A DNA stretch of 64,000 nt from JASJAR01 sp038530285 (GTDB taxonomy: Bacteria > Pseudomonadota > Alphaproteobacteria > Rhodobacterales > Rhodobacteraceae): contig JBCBCY010000007.1 in assembly GCA_038530285.1 (NCBI GenBank), positions 1 through 64,000 of the forward strand. The letters are read 5' to 3'. The notes beneath the pieces are model-generated. The model had not been told where the DNA came from. It was given only the letters and a program-made list of their open reading frames with translations, and did no database searches. Made by a program: the position numbers and the translations under genes. Shown piece after piece: positions 26,658-35,485 of this stretch. Position 1 is the first letter of the stretch. Each line of letters starts with the position of its first letter.

Positions 26658-28886
26658 CCAATCCATCACCGCGCCGCGGACCGATTGTTCGCCCGACCCA
26701 CGGGCATCATCGATTACCGCTTTCGCCTCATCAAGGTTGACCCGACGCAGCAGCGATTTCACCGGTCCGATGGACGCCGGGCGCATCGACAACGCGCGCA
26801 GACCCATCGCGGCGAAACACAGCGCTTCCACGGGGCGACCGGCATCCTCGCCGCAGAACGACACCGGGGTGTTCGTTTCATCGCAGCGCGCCACGATCTG
26901 TTCGAGAAATGTCAGAAAGCTGACGTTCAGCGTGTCATAGCGGCGGCGCACCCGCTCATTCTCGCGGTCAGCGGCGAAGAAAAACTGCTTGAGGTCATTG
27001 CCCCCTATCGAGATGAAATCGGCCATGTCGTAGAATTGTCGCGGCGCAAAGGCCAGCGAGGGGGTTTCCAGCATCGCGCCGATTTCCAGGTCGTCTGGCA
27101 CGACGTGGCCCAGTTTCTTTTCGCGCTCGATCTCATCAAAGACGGCCTGGCGGGCGGCTTTGAATTCGTCAAATTGGGCGACGAAAGGGAACATCACGGT
27201 CAGCTTGCGACCCTCGGCGGCCCGGATCAGGGCCTGCAGCTGCATCCGCATCACGCCGGGTTTGTCCAGGCCCACGCGGATCGCGCGCCAGCCAAGTGCC
27301 GGGTTCGGTTCGTCCTGGGGTTTCATATAGGCCAGAACCTTGTCTGACCCGATATCAAGGGTGCGGAAGATCACCCGCTTGCCGCCTGCAGCATCCAGAA
27401 CCCGGGCATATGACCCCGCCAGATCGCCCCGGCGGGGCACGCGGTTGCGGGCGAGAAACTGCAGCTCGGTCCGGAACAGCCCCACGCCTTCCGCGCCGGA
27501 ACTGTCGAGCGAGGGCAGATCCGCCAGAAGGCCCGCGTTCATGTAAAGGGCAATCTCGGTGCCGCAAAGGGCTTTTGCGGGCTTATCACGCAGACCCGCA
27601 TAGCGTTCCTGGGCCTTGGCTTGCATCGCCATTTTATCGCGAAAGGCTGCCAGGACATTTTCATCGGGGCGCAGATGCGCAATGCCGCGTTCCCCGTCGA
27701 CGACAATGTGATCGCCGTTCAGCGCTTCGGTCGTGACCCCTTCGGCATGGATCAACAAAGGGATCGCCCATGCGCGCGCCACGATCGCGGCATGACTGCC
27801 AACCGAGCCCTGTTCCAGCACGATCCCGCGCAATTGGCGCCGGTCGTAGTCCAGAAGCTCGCCGGGACCGATGTTGCGGGCCACGAGGATCGCATTCTCG
27901 GGCATCTCCGCCCCGGTGTCGGCCCCCTGTCCTGTCAAGGTGCGCAAAAGCCGGTTCGACAGATCGTCAAGATCATGGAGCCGTTCGCGCAGATAGGCGT
28001 CGGGCACTTTGGCCATCCGTGCCCGGGCAGTGGATTGTTCCTTTTCGACGGCGGCTTCTGCGGACAGCCCCGATGCGACGTCGGCTTCCATCCGCTTCAG
28101 CCAAGACCGCGACTGGGTGAACATCCGGTAGGCTTCCAGCACTTCGCGGTGGTCTTTGTCGGACGTGTCGGCGCGTTCAAGCATATCGTCGACCGACAGG
28201 CGCAGGGTTTCGACCGCGCGGCGCAACCGGTCGAGTTCCGCGTCAGGGTCATCGGCAATGGGGTTGGTGACCATCACGCGGGGCTCATGCAGCCAGACAT
28301 TGCCTTCCGCGGTGCCTTCCTGGGCCACGCTGCCGGGGAACATCACGGGCTGTTTGTGGCGCGCCGAAAGCGCGGCCCCTTCGCCCACGAAAGCGCCAAG
28401 CTCGGTCATCTCGGCGATGACCATGGCGACGACTTCCAGGGCATAGACCTCATCGGCGGTGTATTCGCGTGCGGTTTTCGATTGTACGACCACCACGCCC
28501 AGCGTTTCGCCCAAGCGTTGCACCGGCACGCCAAGAAAGGACGAAAACACCTCCTCGCCGGTTTCGGGCATGTAGCGGAACCCGCGCGTGCCCGGCGCAT
28601 CGGCGGTGTTGACCGCGCGGCCGCGTTTGGCGACCCGGCCCACCAGCCCTTCGCCGACGCGCATCCGGGTCTGGTGCACGGCTTCCGGGTTCAGCCCTTC
28701 GGTGGCGCAAAGTTCAAGCGTTTCAGCGTCGCGGAACAGATAGATCGAGCAGACTTCCGTGCGCATCGACGACGCAATCAGCGACACGATCCGGTCAAGA
28801 CGTGCCTGGCCCACGCTGTCTTCGGCCATCGTTTCACGCAGACGCCGTAAGAGCCTGCGGGACTGGGATTCGGGATCTGTCGCCAT
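26640..28886 (-). CDS. ptsP: Phosphoenolpyruvate-protein phosphotransferase of the nitrogen PTS (EI-Ntr)
   Basis: A 748-residue enzyme I paralogue. An N-terminal GAF domain (residues about 20-165) is followed by the PEP-utilising N-terminal domain, the phosphohistidine swivel domain with H365 in GSVGSHAAIVARAWAIP, and the C-terminal PEP-binding barrel (LFRTELQFLAR, SVSIGGNDLKQFFFAADREN-like ISIGGNDLKQFF, and a cysteine in VSFCGEDAGRP). It phosphorylates NPr in a regulatory cascade linked to nitrogen and potassium status. lysC often sits next to ptsP in related genomes; here two small genes lie between them. Confidence 0.95.
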   Translation of the reverse strand: MATDPESQSRRLLRRLRETMAEDSVGQARLDRIVSLIASSMRTEVCSIYLFRDAETLELCATEGLNPEAVHQTRMRVGEGLVGRVAKRGRAVNTADAPGTRGFRYMPETGEEVFSSFLGVPVQRLGETLGVVVVQSKTAREYTADEVYALEVVAMVIAEMTELGAFVGEGAALSARHKQPVMFPGSVAQEGTAEGNVWLHEPRVMVTNPIADDPDAELDRLRRAVETLRLSVDDMLERADTSDKDHREVLEAYRMFTQSRSWLKRMEADVASGLSAEAAVEKEQSTARARMAKVPDAYLRERLHDLDDLSNRLLRTLTGQGADTGAEMPENAILVARNIGPGELLDYDRRQLRGIVLEQGSVGSHAAIVARAWAIPLLIHAEGVTTEALNGDHIVVDGERGIAHLRPDENVLAAFRDKMAMQAKAQERYAGLRDKPAKALCGTEIALYMNAGLLADLPSLDSSGAEGVGLFRTELQFLARNRVPRRGDLAGSYARVLDAAGGKRVIFRTLDIGSDKVLAYMKPQDEPNPALGWRAIRVGLDKPGVMRMQLQALIRAAEGRKLTVMFPFVAQFDEFKAARQAVFDEIEREKKLGHVVPDDLEIGAMLETPSLAFAPRQFYDMADFISIGGNDLKQFFFAADRENERVRRRYDTLNVSFLTFLEQIVARCDETNTPVSFCGEDAGRPVEALCFAAMGLRALSMRPASIGPVKSLLRRVNLDEAKAVIDDARGSGEQSVRGAVMDWLRTLG

Positions 28887-29066
28887 AATGCCCTGTTCTG
28901 GTCCGCACCTTCTGTTGCGGTTCGAGGGACCTTAGCGCATCCGCGCGGGCGAGGGGAAACGGGTTTTGGCTATGGTTGCGCCATCATAGGAAAATTATCC
29001 TTCTGGTTGTTCGGTGCTGGGCAGTCCCGCCTTGCTTCAAACGGGGTTCCATGTAAGGCAGATTTC

Positions 29067-29612
29067 ATGAGGATTTCGGTTCAAAGGCTCTCAATTGCGC
29101 TGTGCGTGATCTTGGCAGGGTGCGGTCCTGACCGGATCGAAGCGCCTGAACCGGATGCGGATTTCACCGCGCGGGCCGTGGGATTCCTGGATGGATTGCA
29201 GGGGCCGAGTTTTGCCGAAGACCGCGAGTTTTGCGGGTATTTCGGCTATGACGCGGCGGGGAACTTCGTGGCGTCTGGCCCCAACGAAGGCGGCGAGGCC
29301 TATTGCGAACCGATCTTGCCGAACGACATCGAGGTCATCGCGTCCTATCATACCCATGGGGCCTACGGGCCCGAGCATGATGCCGAAGTCCCAAGCCCTG
29401 AAGACATTGAAAGCGACATGGCCGAAGGCGTGTTCGGCTATGTCGCCACCCCGGGCGGGCGGATCTGGTTGATCGACTGGCGCGATGGTGTGGCCCGGCA
29501 GGTGTGCGGCGTGTCCTGTGTCAGCCAAGACCCCCGCTACAACGCTGGCGAAACCGGACCCATTGGGCGGGTCTATTCGCTGGACACGCTGGCGGCGCGT
29601 TTCGGCTACTAG
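29067..29612 (+). CDS. DUF4329 lipoprotein with a JAMM-like motif
   Basis: A 181-residue putative lipoprotein. The start at 29067 gives a good signal with lipobox ILAGC; an ORF start at 29007 would bury it. The core shows E(F)CGYFGYDAAGNF, then SYHTHGAYG and SPEDIESD. The HxH plus SxxD spacing resembles the zinc site of JAB/MPN metalloproteases, consistent with DUF4329 proteins. Cysteines in FCGYF, AYCEP, VCGVSC suggest disulfides. Divergent from ptsP and converging on the next gene with 5 nt between them. Peptidase activity is inference. Confidence 0.75.
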   Translation: MRISVQRLSIALCVILAGCGPDRIEAPEPDADFTARAVGFLDGLQGPSFAEDREFCGYFGYDAAGNFVASGPNEGGEAYCEPILPNDIEVIASYHTHGAYGPEHDAEVPSPEDIESDMAEGVFGYVATPGGRIWLIDWRDGVARQVCGVSCVSQDPRYNAGETGPIGRVYSLDTLAARFGY

Positions 29613-29617
29613 ATCGC

Positions 29618-30328
29618 CTAGTTTGGCGCTTCGTTCTCAAACCGTTGGATCAGACCGTCACAGATTGTGATCGTGCGTCCGTTGCGTGCCCAGGTCGCGC
29701 GTTCGTCGCCGCCGCAATCGGCAAAAGACACGGTGATCAGGGAATGCCAGTCGATGCCAGCCAAAAGATCGAACAGGGCCTGGCCCAGATCTTCGTTTCC
29801 GCCAAGCGTGTCTTGCAGTGCGGCGTCGGCCCTGATGCGCACTTCGGTGACGCGCGCGTTGTCGGGCATTGCTTGTTCGGCAAGCGCGCGGCGCCAGGCG
29901 CGGGCGACTTCCGCACCCCGGTCGGCACAGGCGCCGTCGTATTCGCCGATCCCGAGGGTTACCGCGGTGTCAAAATGGGCTTGCGGGTCGAGCGCATAGA
30001 AAAGGCAAACGATCTGACCTGCGCGCCAGACATCGCCGGGGTGTTCCGCAAAGGGGCTTTCTTCATCTTGTTCAAAGCGCATTTGGCGCACGCGGTCCGT
30101 GACAATCCCGGGCAGCCGGTCGGGCATTTCGCGCCACAACAAGGCCAGGGCGAAGGCATCGGCCATGGTTTCTTCGTTGCCCAATACCGGCACGTCGAAT
30201 TCGCGGATAAAGGCATGGCCGACCTCATGGGCAATCACCAGAAGCAGGTTATTTTCGGTATAAGATGTGACGTTCGCCGCGGCAGGGGCGGCGGCCAAAA
30301 CGGCGGGGATCAAAACGGCTTTCAACAT
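29618..30328 (-). CDS. DUF4344 family putative metallopeptidase
   Basis: A 236-residue exported protein (MLKAVLIPAVLAAAPAAANV). The motif AHEVGHAFIREFDVPVLGNEETMADAFA contains HEVGH at residues 34-38 and the conserved E-x-x-AD stretch about 15 residues later that defines DUF4344. This arrangement would bind zinc, but no activity is established. Cysteines (VCLFYA, ACADRG, FADCGG, ICDG) are consistent with export. It lies 18 nt downstream of the lysC stop on the same strand and may share its transcript. Confidence 0.78.
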   Translation of the reverse strand: MLKAVLIPAVLAAAPAAANVTSYTENNLLLVIAHEVGHAFIREFDVPVLGNEETMADAFALALLWREMPDRLPGIVTDRVRQMRFEQDEESPFAEHPGDVWRAGQIVCLFYALDPQAHFDTAVTLGIGEYDGACADRGAEVARAWRRALAEQAMPDNARVTEVRIRADAALQDTLGGNEDLGQALFDLLAGIDWHSLITVSFADCGGDERATWARNGRTITICDGLIQRFENEAPN

Positions 30329-30346
30329 GCCGCAAAGATGACCGGG

Positions 30347-31585
30347 TCAGGCGGCCTTTTCCAGTCCGAAACTGTCATGCAGCGCCTGGACGGCCAGTTC
30401 GGTGTACTTCCGCTCGATCAGGACAGAGATCTTGATTTCCGACGTGGTGATGACGCGGATGTTGATGCCTTCGTCCCGCAGGGCTTTGAACATCTGGGCG
30501 GCCACACCCGCGTGGGACCGCATGCCGATGCCCACGACCGAGATTTTGGCGACATCGGTGTCGGCGATCAGTTCTGCGAAGTTGATTTCACCTTCGTCCT
30601 TGGCCTTGGACATTGCCGCCTCGGCCCGGGCGACCTGATCGACGGGGCACGAAAAGGTCATGTCGGTGCGCCCATCTTCGGAGATGTTCTGGACGATCAT
30701 ATCGACGTTCACACCCGCTTCGGCGAGCGGTCCGAAGATGGCGGCGGCAATCCCCGGACGGTCGGCGACCGACAAAAGCGTCAGCTTGGCTTCGTCGCGC
30801 GAATGGGCGACCCCGGCGACAACGTTCTTTTCCATGATCTCTTCCTCGTCGCAGACCAGCGTGCCTGCATTGTCTGAGTTGTCTTCAAAGCTCGACAGCA
30901 CGCGCAGGCGCACCTTGTAGCGCATCGCCAGTTCGACCGAGCGGGTTTGCAGGACCTTGGCGCCCAACGATGCCAGTTCGAGCATTTCTTCAAAGGCGAT
31001 CTTGTCGAGCTTGCGGGCCTTGTCGGTGATGCGCGGGTCGGTGGTGTAGACGCCGTCAACATCGGTGTAGATGTCGCAGCGTTCTGCGCCAAAGGCGGCC
31101 GCGAAGGCCACCGCGGTGGTGTCGGACCCGCCCCGGCCCAGCGTGGTCAGGCGGCCTTCGGGGCTGATGCCCTGAAAGCCCGCGACCACGGCGACCTTCA
31201 TGCCTTCGGCGAATTTGGCGGTGATATTGGCGGTGCCGATGTCTTCAATCCGAGCTGCCCCGTGCACAGATGTCGTTTCAAGCGGGACCTGCCAGCCCTG
31301 CCAGGACCGGGCGGGCACATCCATTTCCTGCAAGGTCAGCGCCATCAGCCCGGCAGTCACGTTTTCGCCCGACGACACCACGGCGTCGTATTCGCGCGCG
31401 TCGTACAAGGGTGACACTTCGCCCACGAGACCCACAAGTTTGTTGGTCTCGCCCGCCATGGCCGACACGATCACGATCACGTCGTAGCCTGCGGCCACTT
31501 CGCGCCCGACGCGTTTGGCGGCGCGACGGATGCGGTCTGGCGTGGCCACCGAGGTGCCGCCGAATTTCATCACGAGAATGGGCAT
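30347..31585 (-). CDS. lysC: Aspartate kinase
   Basis: First step of lysine, threonine, methionine and diaminopimelate synthesis. The 412 residues have the amino-acid kinase domain (LVMKFGGTSVATPDRI, VVSSGENVTAGLMAL, TTLGRGGSDTTAVAFAAA, DVDGVYTTDPR) and two C-terminal ACT domains (LSVADRPGIAAAIFGPLAEAGVNVDMIVQN and ISVVGIGMRSHAGVAAQMFKALRDEGINIRVI) that should confer feedback inhibition. Length fits monofunctional lysine/threonine-regulated enzymes. Confidence 0.97.
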   Translation of the reverse strand: MPILVMKFGGTSVATPDRIRRAAKRVGREVAAGYDVIVIVSAMAGETNKLVGLVGEVSPLYDAREYDAVVSSGENVTAGLMALTLQEMDVPARSWQGWQVPLETTSVHGAARIEDIGTANITAKFAEGMKVAVVAGFQGISPEGRLTTLGRGGSDTTAVAFAAAFGAERCDIYTDVDGVYTTDPRITDKARKLDKIAFEEMLELASLGAKVLQTRSVELAMRYKVRLRVLSSFEDNSDNAGTLVCDEEEIMEKNVVAGVAHSRDEAKLTLLSVADRPGIAAAIFGPLAEAGVNVDMIVQNISEDGRTDMTFSCPVDQVARAEAAMSKAKDEGEINFAELIADTDVAKISVVGIGMRSHAGVAAQMFKALRDEGINIRVITTSEIKISVLIERKYTELAVQALHDSFGLEKAA

Positions 31586-31650
31586 TGTACCCTTCGGTCC
31601 CCTTATCCGGTGGGGGACTTACGCCCCGGCGGGCGGGGGTGCAAGGGCCG

Positions 31651-32067
31651 CTAGTTGGTTTTGGCTTTGGGGGTGAAGGGCAAGGGGGCCACCGGCACAC
31701 CATCTTCGATCAGGGATTTCGCCTCATCCAGCTTGGCTTCACCGTAGATCGGGCGCGCTGGCGCGTCGCCGTCATGCATTGCGCGGGCTTGCGCGGCGAA
31801 GTTCATGCCAACGTAGTCGGAGTTTTTTTCCACCTCATCGCGCAGCTTGGCCAGCGCCTTTTCCTTTTCGGTCTCAGCCGCGGTCAAGGTTGCCGCCTTG
31901 CGCGACGACCGCACTTTCGGCGCCATCAGCGACTTTTTCACCTTGGCCGACCCGCAGTCGGGGCAGGCCAGATGACCGGCCTTTTGCACGGCCTCAAACG
32001 CGTCGGCAGAGGCAAACCAGCTGTCAAAGCTGTGGTCTTGGTCGCATTTCAGGTCGTAGCGGATCAT
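31651..32067 (-). CDS. DUF1178 family protein
   Basis: A 138-residue protein starting MIRYDLKCDQDHSFDSWF; the seven residues upstream in the open frame are not conserved. The N-terminal 45 residues hold a zinc-ribbon-like pair (KCDQDH and LACPDCGSAKVKKSLMAP). The rest is helical and charged and ends with an AKLDEAKSLIEDGVPVAPLPF stretch typical of DUF1178. Function unknown. Next on the same strand lies lysC, 65 nt downstream. Confidence 0.85.
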   Translation of the reverse strand: MIRYDLKCDQDHSFDSWFASADAFEAVQKAGHLACPDCGSAKVKKSLMAPKVRSSRKAATLTAAETEKEKALAKLRDEVEKNSDYVGMNFAAQARAMHDGDAPARPIYGEAKLDEAKSLIEDGVPVAPLPFTPKAKTN

Positions 32068-32138
32068 GGCGGCCCGAGTTTGTAACACCTGCGTTAAAAT
32101 GTATTGAACCTGTGCGAGACTTCAATGGACATCGCGTT

Positions 32139-32615
32139 TCAGCCTTTTGTGCCCTTGGGATCGAAATTGCGAATGAGCCGCGCAAGCTCGGGTTCTTTCA
32201 CCGCAGCGGCGGCTTTTTTGCGGCTGAACCATTTGCGCTTTCGCTCGTGCTTTTCCGGCCATTGGCTTGCGAGTTTGCGCACGCGGACCGGGTAGACATC
32301 GACCACGCAGTTGATCGAGTTTTTCAGGTCGGCGTGTTTGACATAGGAAAAAAGCCCAATGGAGTGGGGCTTGATCTTGCCGTCGACCCCGCCTTCTTCA
32401 GCGGCTTCGGTCAGTGCTGCCGCCGCAGGCGTCTCGCCTTTCATGGGCCAGCCTTTGGGGATGATCCAGCGTTTGGTGCGGCGGCTGGTGACCAACAGGA
32501 CCTGAAGCTTGCCGTCGCGTTCGCGCCAGCACAGGGCGCCGTATTGCGCACGGATATCGCCCGCGGGCGGGGCGGTGCGCTGGGTGGCTTTGGTTTTAAG
32601 ATGTGACTTCGGCAT
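32139..32615 (-). CDS. NUDIX hydrolase
   Basis: A 158-residue protein with start at MPKSHLKTKATQRT (32615); the ORF extends upstream but overlaps a divergent gene region. The Nudix box is in GWPMKGETPAAAALTEAAEEGGV, matching G-x5-E-x7-xE-x2-EE-x-G except that the usual Arg is Thr. RRTKRWIIPKGWP precedes it. The tail is very basic with KKAAAAVKEPELARLIRNF. Likely cleaves a nucleoside-diphosphate-linked substrate or diphosphoinositol-like compound; the substrate is not evident. Confidence 0.85.
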   Translation of the reverse strand: MPKSHLKTKATQRTAPPAGDIRAQYGALCWRERDGKLQVLLVTSRRTKRWIIPKGWPMKGETPAAAALTEAAEEGGVDGKIKPHSIGLFSYVKHADLKNSINCVVDVYPVRVRKLASQWPEKHERKRKWFSRKKAAAAVKEPELARLIRNFDPKGTKG

Positions 32616-32706
32616 GGGGCTTTCGACTTGGCGCATCGATAGCACGCTGAAGTGCGCGCGCCCAGAAAGTTGACGTCCGCGCTGCGCCCCCCATGTGGTT
32701 GCGGCG

Positions 32707-33843
32707 ATGGATGCACAAAAAATCAACACAGCACTGGCCGGGCCGTTGATGTTGGGTCACGATATTTACAGGTCGTCGAGCTATGGGCCGGGCCATCCCT
32801 TGCGCATCCCCCGGGTGTCGACGGTGATGGACTTGGCGCGCGCGCTGGGCTGGCTGCCCCGCGGGCGGTTTCGCACCTCGCCGCGTGCCAAGGCCAAGGC
32901 GCTGACGGTGTGGCACACGCCCGAATATGTGGCCGCGTTGGAACGCGCAGAAGCCGACGGCGATGTGGATGCCGCAACCCGCGAGCGCCACCAAATCGGC
33001 ACCCATTCGAACCCGGTCTTCCCCGAGGTGTGGCGGCGCCCGGCCACATCTGCCGGTGGGTCATTGCTGGCAGGCGAGCTGTTGGCCGACGGCGGCGTGA
33101 TCTATCACCCCGCAGGCGGGACCCATCATGCCTTTCCCGACCGGGCGGCGGGGTTTTGCTATCTCAACGATCCGGTACTTGCGATGCTCGCACTTAGGCG
33201 CAACGGCGCGGCGCGCTTGGCCTATGTCGATATCGATGCCCATCACGGCGACGGGGTGGAACATGCGTTTCGCGGTGATCCGGACACGCTGGTCATCTCG
33301 GTTCATGAAGAAAAGCGCTGGCCTTTCACGGGGGGGCTTGAGGACCGGGGCGTGGGCAACGTGTTCAACCTGCCCGTGCCGCGCGGGCTCAATGACAGCG
33401 AAATGGCCCAGATCCGCGACCGGCTGATCTTGCCCCGGGTCGAGGCCTTCGCGCCGGATGCGATTGTGCTGCAATGCGGGGCGGATGCCGTCACCGAAGA
33501 CCCTTTGTCGCGCCTTATGCTGTCGAACAATGCCCATTGGGCGGTGGTCGCAGGGCTGAAGGGTCTGGCGCCGCGCTATGTCGTGACCGGGGGCGGCGGG
33601 TACAACCCCTGGTCGGTGGGGCGGCTTTGGACGGGGGTCTGGGCCACGCTGTTGGACGAAGATATTCCCGACCGGCTGCCGCAAGAGGCGGAAGCGGTCT
33701 TGCGCGGGTTGGAATGGCACCGCCCCGGGCGGCCAAAGCCCATCCCGGACCATTGGTTCACCACCTTGCGCGATGCGCCGCGGCTTGGGCCCGTGCGGGG
33801 CGACATTCGCGACCGGCTCGATGCCTTGGGCGCCCGCGCTTGA
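32707..33843 (+). CDS. Histone-deacetylase-superfamily protein (AcuC/acetylpolyamine amidohydrolase type)
   Basis: About 378 residues from the ATG at 32707 (a GTG at 32695 is an alternative; neither has a clear ribosome binding site). Zinc-dependent deacetylase signatures are present: GGTHHAFPDRAAGFCYLNDPVLA, VDIDAHHGDGVEHAF (catalytic His pair and zinc ligands), DAIVLQCGADAVTEDPL and VTGGGGYNPWSVGRLW. Bacterial members deacetylate lysines or small acetylated amines. It is divergent from the Nudix gene. Confidence 0.88.
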   Translation: MDAQKINTALAGPLMLGHDIYRSSSYGPGHPLRIPRVSTVMDLARALGWLPRGRFRTSPRAKAKALTVWHTPEYVAALERAEADGDVDAATRERHQIGTHSNPVFPEVWRRPATSAGGSLLAGELLADGGVIYHPAGGTHHAFPDRAAGFCYLNDPVLAMLALRRNGAARLAYVDIDAHHGDGVEHAFRGDPDTLVISVHEEKRWPFTGGLEDRGVGNVFNLPVPRGLNDSEMAQIRDRLILPRVEAFAPDAIVLQCGADAVTEDPLSRLMLSNNAHWAVVAGLKGLAPRYVVTGGGGYNPWSVGRLWTGVWATLLDEDIPDRLPQEAEAVLRGLEWHRPGRPKPIPDHWFTTLRDAPRLGPVRGDIRDRLDALGARA

Positions 33844-33915
33844 CGCAGCGGCGGGTCGGCTTTGCCTTTTCTTCTGCGCAGACGCTGCCTATATCGGCGG
33901 CACTGGAGGAGTGAC

Positions 33916-34287
33916 ATGAAGAACGCGGCGGTTGTGCTTGGTGTCCTGGGCGGTGTCCTGGGGATGATCACAGGCTTTTTCGTCTATGGATTTGTCGAGT
34001 TTCTTGGCTGGTTCAATAATGAGGTCGATCAGGATCTGTTGCAGGAGCCCGAAAATGCCGGCCGGCTGGTGTTTGTCGGCATCGCCTCGCCGGTTTTGGC
34101 GATCGCGGGCGGAGCCATGGCGCATCCGCGCCCGACGATTGGCGGTGTTCTTCTGGCCATTTCGGTGGGTGGGATGCTTTGGGCTTACGGGGCCGGTGTC
34201 TTCACGATGTTCCCGATTGTGCTGACGGGGTTGGCGGCGCTTCTGGCACTTTTGGGCCGGGCGACAAAGGAACCAGGCTCGCTTTAG
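33916..34287 (+). CDS. Small integral membrane protein
   Basis: A 123-residue protein with a GGAGG site 5 nt before its ATG. Four hydrophobic segments are visible: VVLGVLGGVLGMITGFFVYGF, LVFVGIASPVLAIAGGAMA, IGGVLLAISVGGMLWAYGAGV and MFPIVLTGLAALLALLG. The loop EVDQDLLQEPENAG lies between the first two. No family is recognised with confidence. It follows the deacetylase by about 70 nt and converges on the LacI gene. Confidence 0.7.
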   Translation: MKNAAVVLGVLGGVLGMITGFFVYGFVEFLGWFNNEVDQDLLQEPENAGRLVFVGIASPVLAIAGGAMAHPRPTIGGVLLAISVGGMLWAYGAGVFTMFPIVLTGLAALLALLGRATKEPGSL

Positions 34288-34294
34288 GTCGGCC

Positions 34295-35329
34295 TCAGTC
34301 TGGCGCGGGCCCCAACGATGCGCGCCAGGTGATCGAGGCAGGAAGCTCGACCTCTTTGCCTGCAGGTTGACCATTGCAAAGATCGACAAGGGTGCGCGCG
34401 GCGCCGCGGCCCATGTCACGGTGCGGGACAGCCACGGTGGTCAGCCCCGGGGTGAGAAGGCCCGCCAGTTCAATATCATCAAATCCGGTGATCGAGACAT
34501 CGCCCGGCACGTCCAATCCCATGGTGTGAGCCTGGCTCAGTGCGCCTGCCGCAATGACATCGTTGCCGCACAAAACGGCCGTCGGCGGGCGGGGGGCGGC
34601 CATTACATCGGCAAACGCGCGGGCGCCGGCGTCGGTGCCATAGGGGGCTTCGACCAGGACGAGGTCTTTTGGATCAAGCCCGCTGGCGGTCATGGCAAGT
34701 GCCACGCCGTCGGCGCGGTCACGCGCGCGGTCGTTGGTGCCGCGTTCGCCCGCAATCAGGGCAAGTTTCCGGTGACCAAGGCCGATCACCTCGCGCGTCA
34801 GGTCGGCCATGGCGCGGGTGTTGTCAAAGCCGATAGAACTGCGGCCCGAGCCTGCGCGGTGGGCCCAGGTGACGACATAGGGCACTTTTCGCCGTTCGAG
34901 AAAGCCGTAGCTTTCGGGGTCGCGGTCATGGCCGATCAGCAACAGCGCATCCGCCCCCCGGGCCACCAGCGCACGGATCTGGTCGGCTTCAAGATCGGGA
35001 CGGTAAGACGAGCTTGCGACCAGAAGTGTCACGCCATGGGCGCCGAGCTCTTCCTGAAAGGCCTGCAAGCCTTCGGCGAAGATCGCATTGCGCATGGTGG
35101 GCACGATGGCGCCGAAGGTGTTGGTGCGCTTGGCCGCCAGTGCGCGGGCGCCGAAGTTCGGCGCATACCCCAGCGCCGTTACGGCGGCCATGACGGTTTC
35201 GCGTGTCGCCGTTGACACCTGTTGCGGCGCGTTCAGACAGCGCGACACCGTGGCCGTCGAGACACCCGCTTTGCGGGCAACATCCTGCAGCGTCGGGATT
35301 GTGTCGTCGGGTGACGAAGGGTCGGGCAC
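34295..35329 (-). CDS. LacI-family regulator of the sulfonate operon
   Basis: A 344-residue repressor-type protein. The helix-turn-helix is TLQDVARKAGVSTATVSRCLNAPQQVS near the N-terminus, with the hinge ALGYAPNFGARALAAKRTN, followed by a periplasmic-binding-like effector domain. A GTG start at 35329 is preferred because CGGAGG lies 9 nt upstream. The longer frame begins at a TTG inside an operator at 35386, which is unlikely. It diverges from hpsN over about 155 bp containing two LacI-type operators, so it probably controls both itself and the hps-suy genes in response to DHPS or a pathway intermediate (inference). Confidence 0.88.
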   Translation of the reverse strand: MPDPSSPDDTIPTLQDVARKAGVSTATVSRCLNAPQQVSTATRETVMAAVTALGYAPNFGARALAAKRTNTFGAIVPTMRNAIFAEGLQAFQEELGAHGVTLLVASSSYRPDLEADQIRALVARGADALLLIGHDRDPESYGFLERRKVPYVVTWAHRAGSGRSSIGFDNTRAMADLTREVIGLGHRKLALIAGERGTNDRARDRADGVALAMTASGLDPKDLVLVEAPYGTDAGARAFADVMAAPRPPTAVLCGNDVIAAGALSQAHTMGLDVPGDVSITGFDDIELAGLLTPGLTTVAVPHRDMGRGAARTLVDLCNGQPAGKEVELPASITWRASLGPAPD

Positions 35330-35371
35330 TGGGGTGGCCTCCGGGCTTGGTTGGCCTTTGATTGCGCAGGA

Positions 35372-35385
35372 TGTAAGCGCTTGCA
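35372..35385. promoter_or_regulatory. LacI-type operator O1
   Basis: TGTAAGCGCTTGCA, a 14-bp palindrome with one mismatch and the CG centre characteristic of LacI-family sites. Its right end overlaps the TTGCAA -35-like hexamer of the hpsN promoter. Confidence 0.75.
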
Positions 35386-35409
35386 AGGAAAAATGTAAGC
35401 GCTTACATT
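35381..35409 (+). promoter_or_regulatory. Predicted hpsN promoter
   Basis: TTGCAA (35381-35386) and TACATT (35404-35409) separated by 17 bp, each matching the sigma-70 consensus at 4 of 6 positions. Both hexamers overlap an operator, so repressor and RNA polymerase should exclude each other. The start codon lies about 75 nt downstream. Confidence 0.5.
35394..35407. promoter_or_regulatory. LacI-type operator O2
   Basis: TGTAAGCGCTTACA, a perfect 14-bp palindrome. Its centre is 22 bp from that of O1, about two helical turns, so two dimers could bind one DNA face. It overlaps the -10-like element of the hpsN promoter. Confidence 0.85.
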
Positions 35410-35485
35410 CATTCCGAATCGACCTGAGCCTGCCTGCACCACGGGCAAAACGGCTTTCAGGGGCATGACCAGACAGGATGACGCG

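Noticed and set aside
27621..28850. Plus-strand open frame of 409 codons
   Set aside because: Antisense to ptsP, whose GAF and PEP-utilising domains are intact; the shadow protein has no motif.
29504..30877. Long plus-strand open frame of 457 codons
   Set aside because: It runs antisense over the DUF4344 and lysC genes, which have clear family motifs. Its translation is rich in Gly, His and Arg with no recognisable domain, as expected of an antisense shadow in GC-rich DNA.
35330..35386. TTG start for the LacI regulator at 35386
   Set aside because: The TTG lies within operator O1 and the -35 region. The GTG at 35329 has a CGGAGG site and gives the usual distance to the helix-turn-helix.
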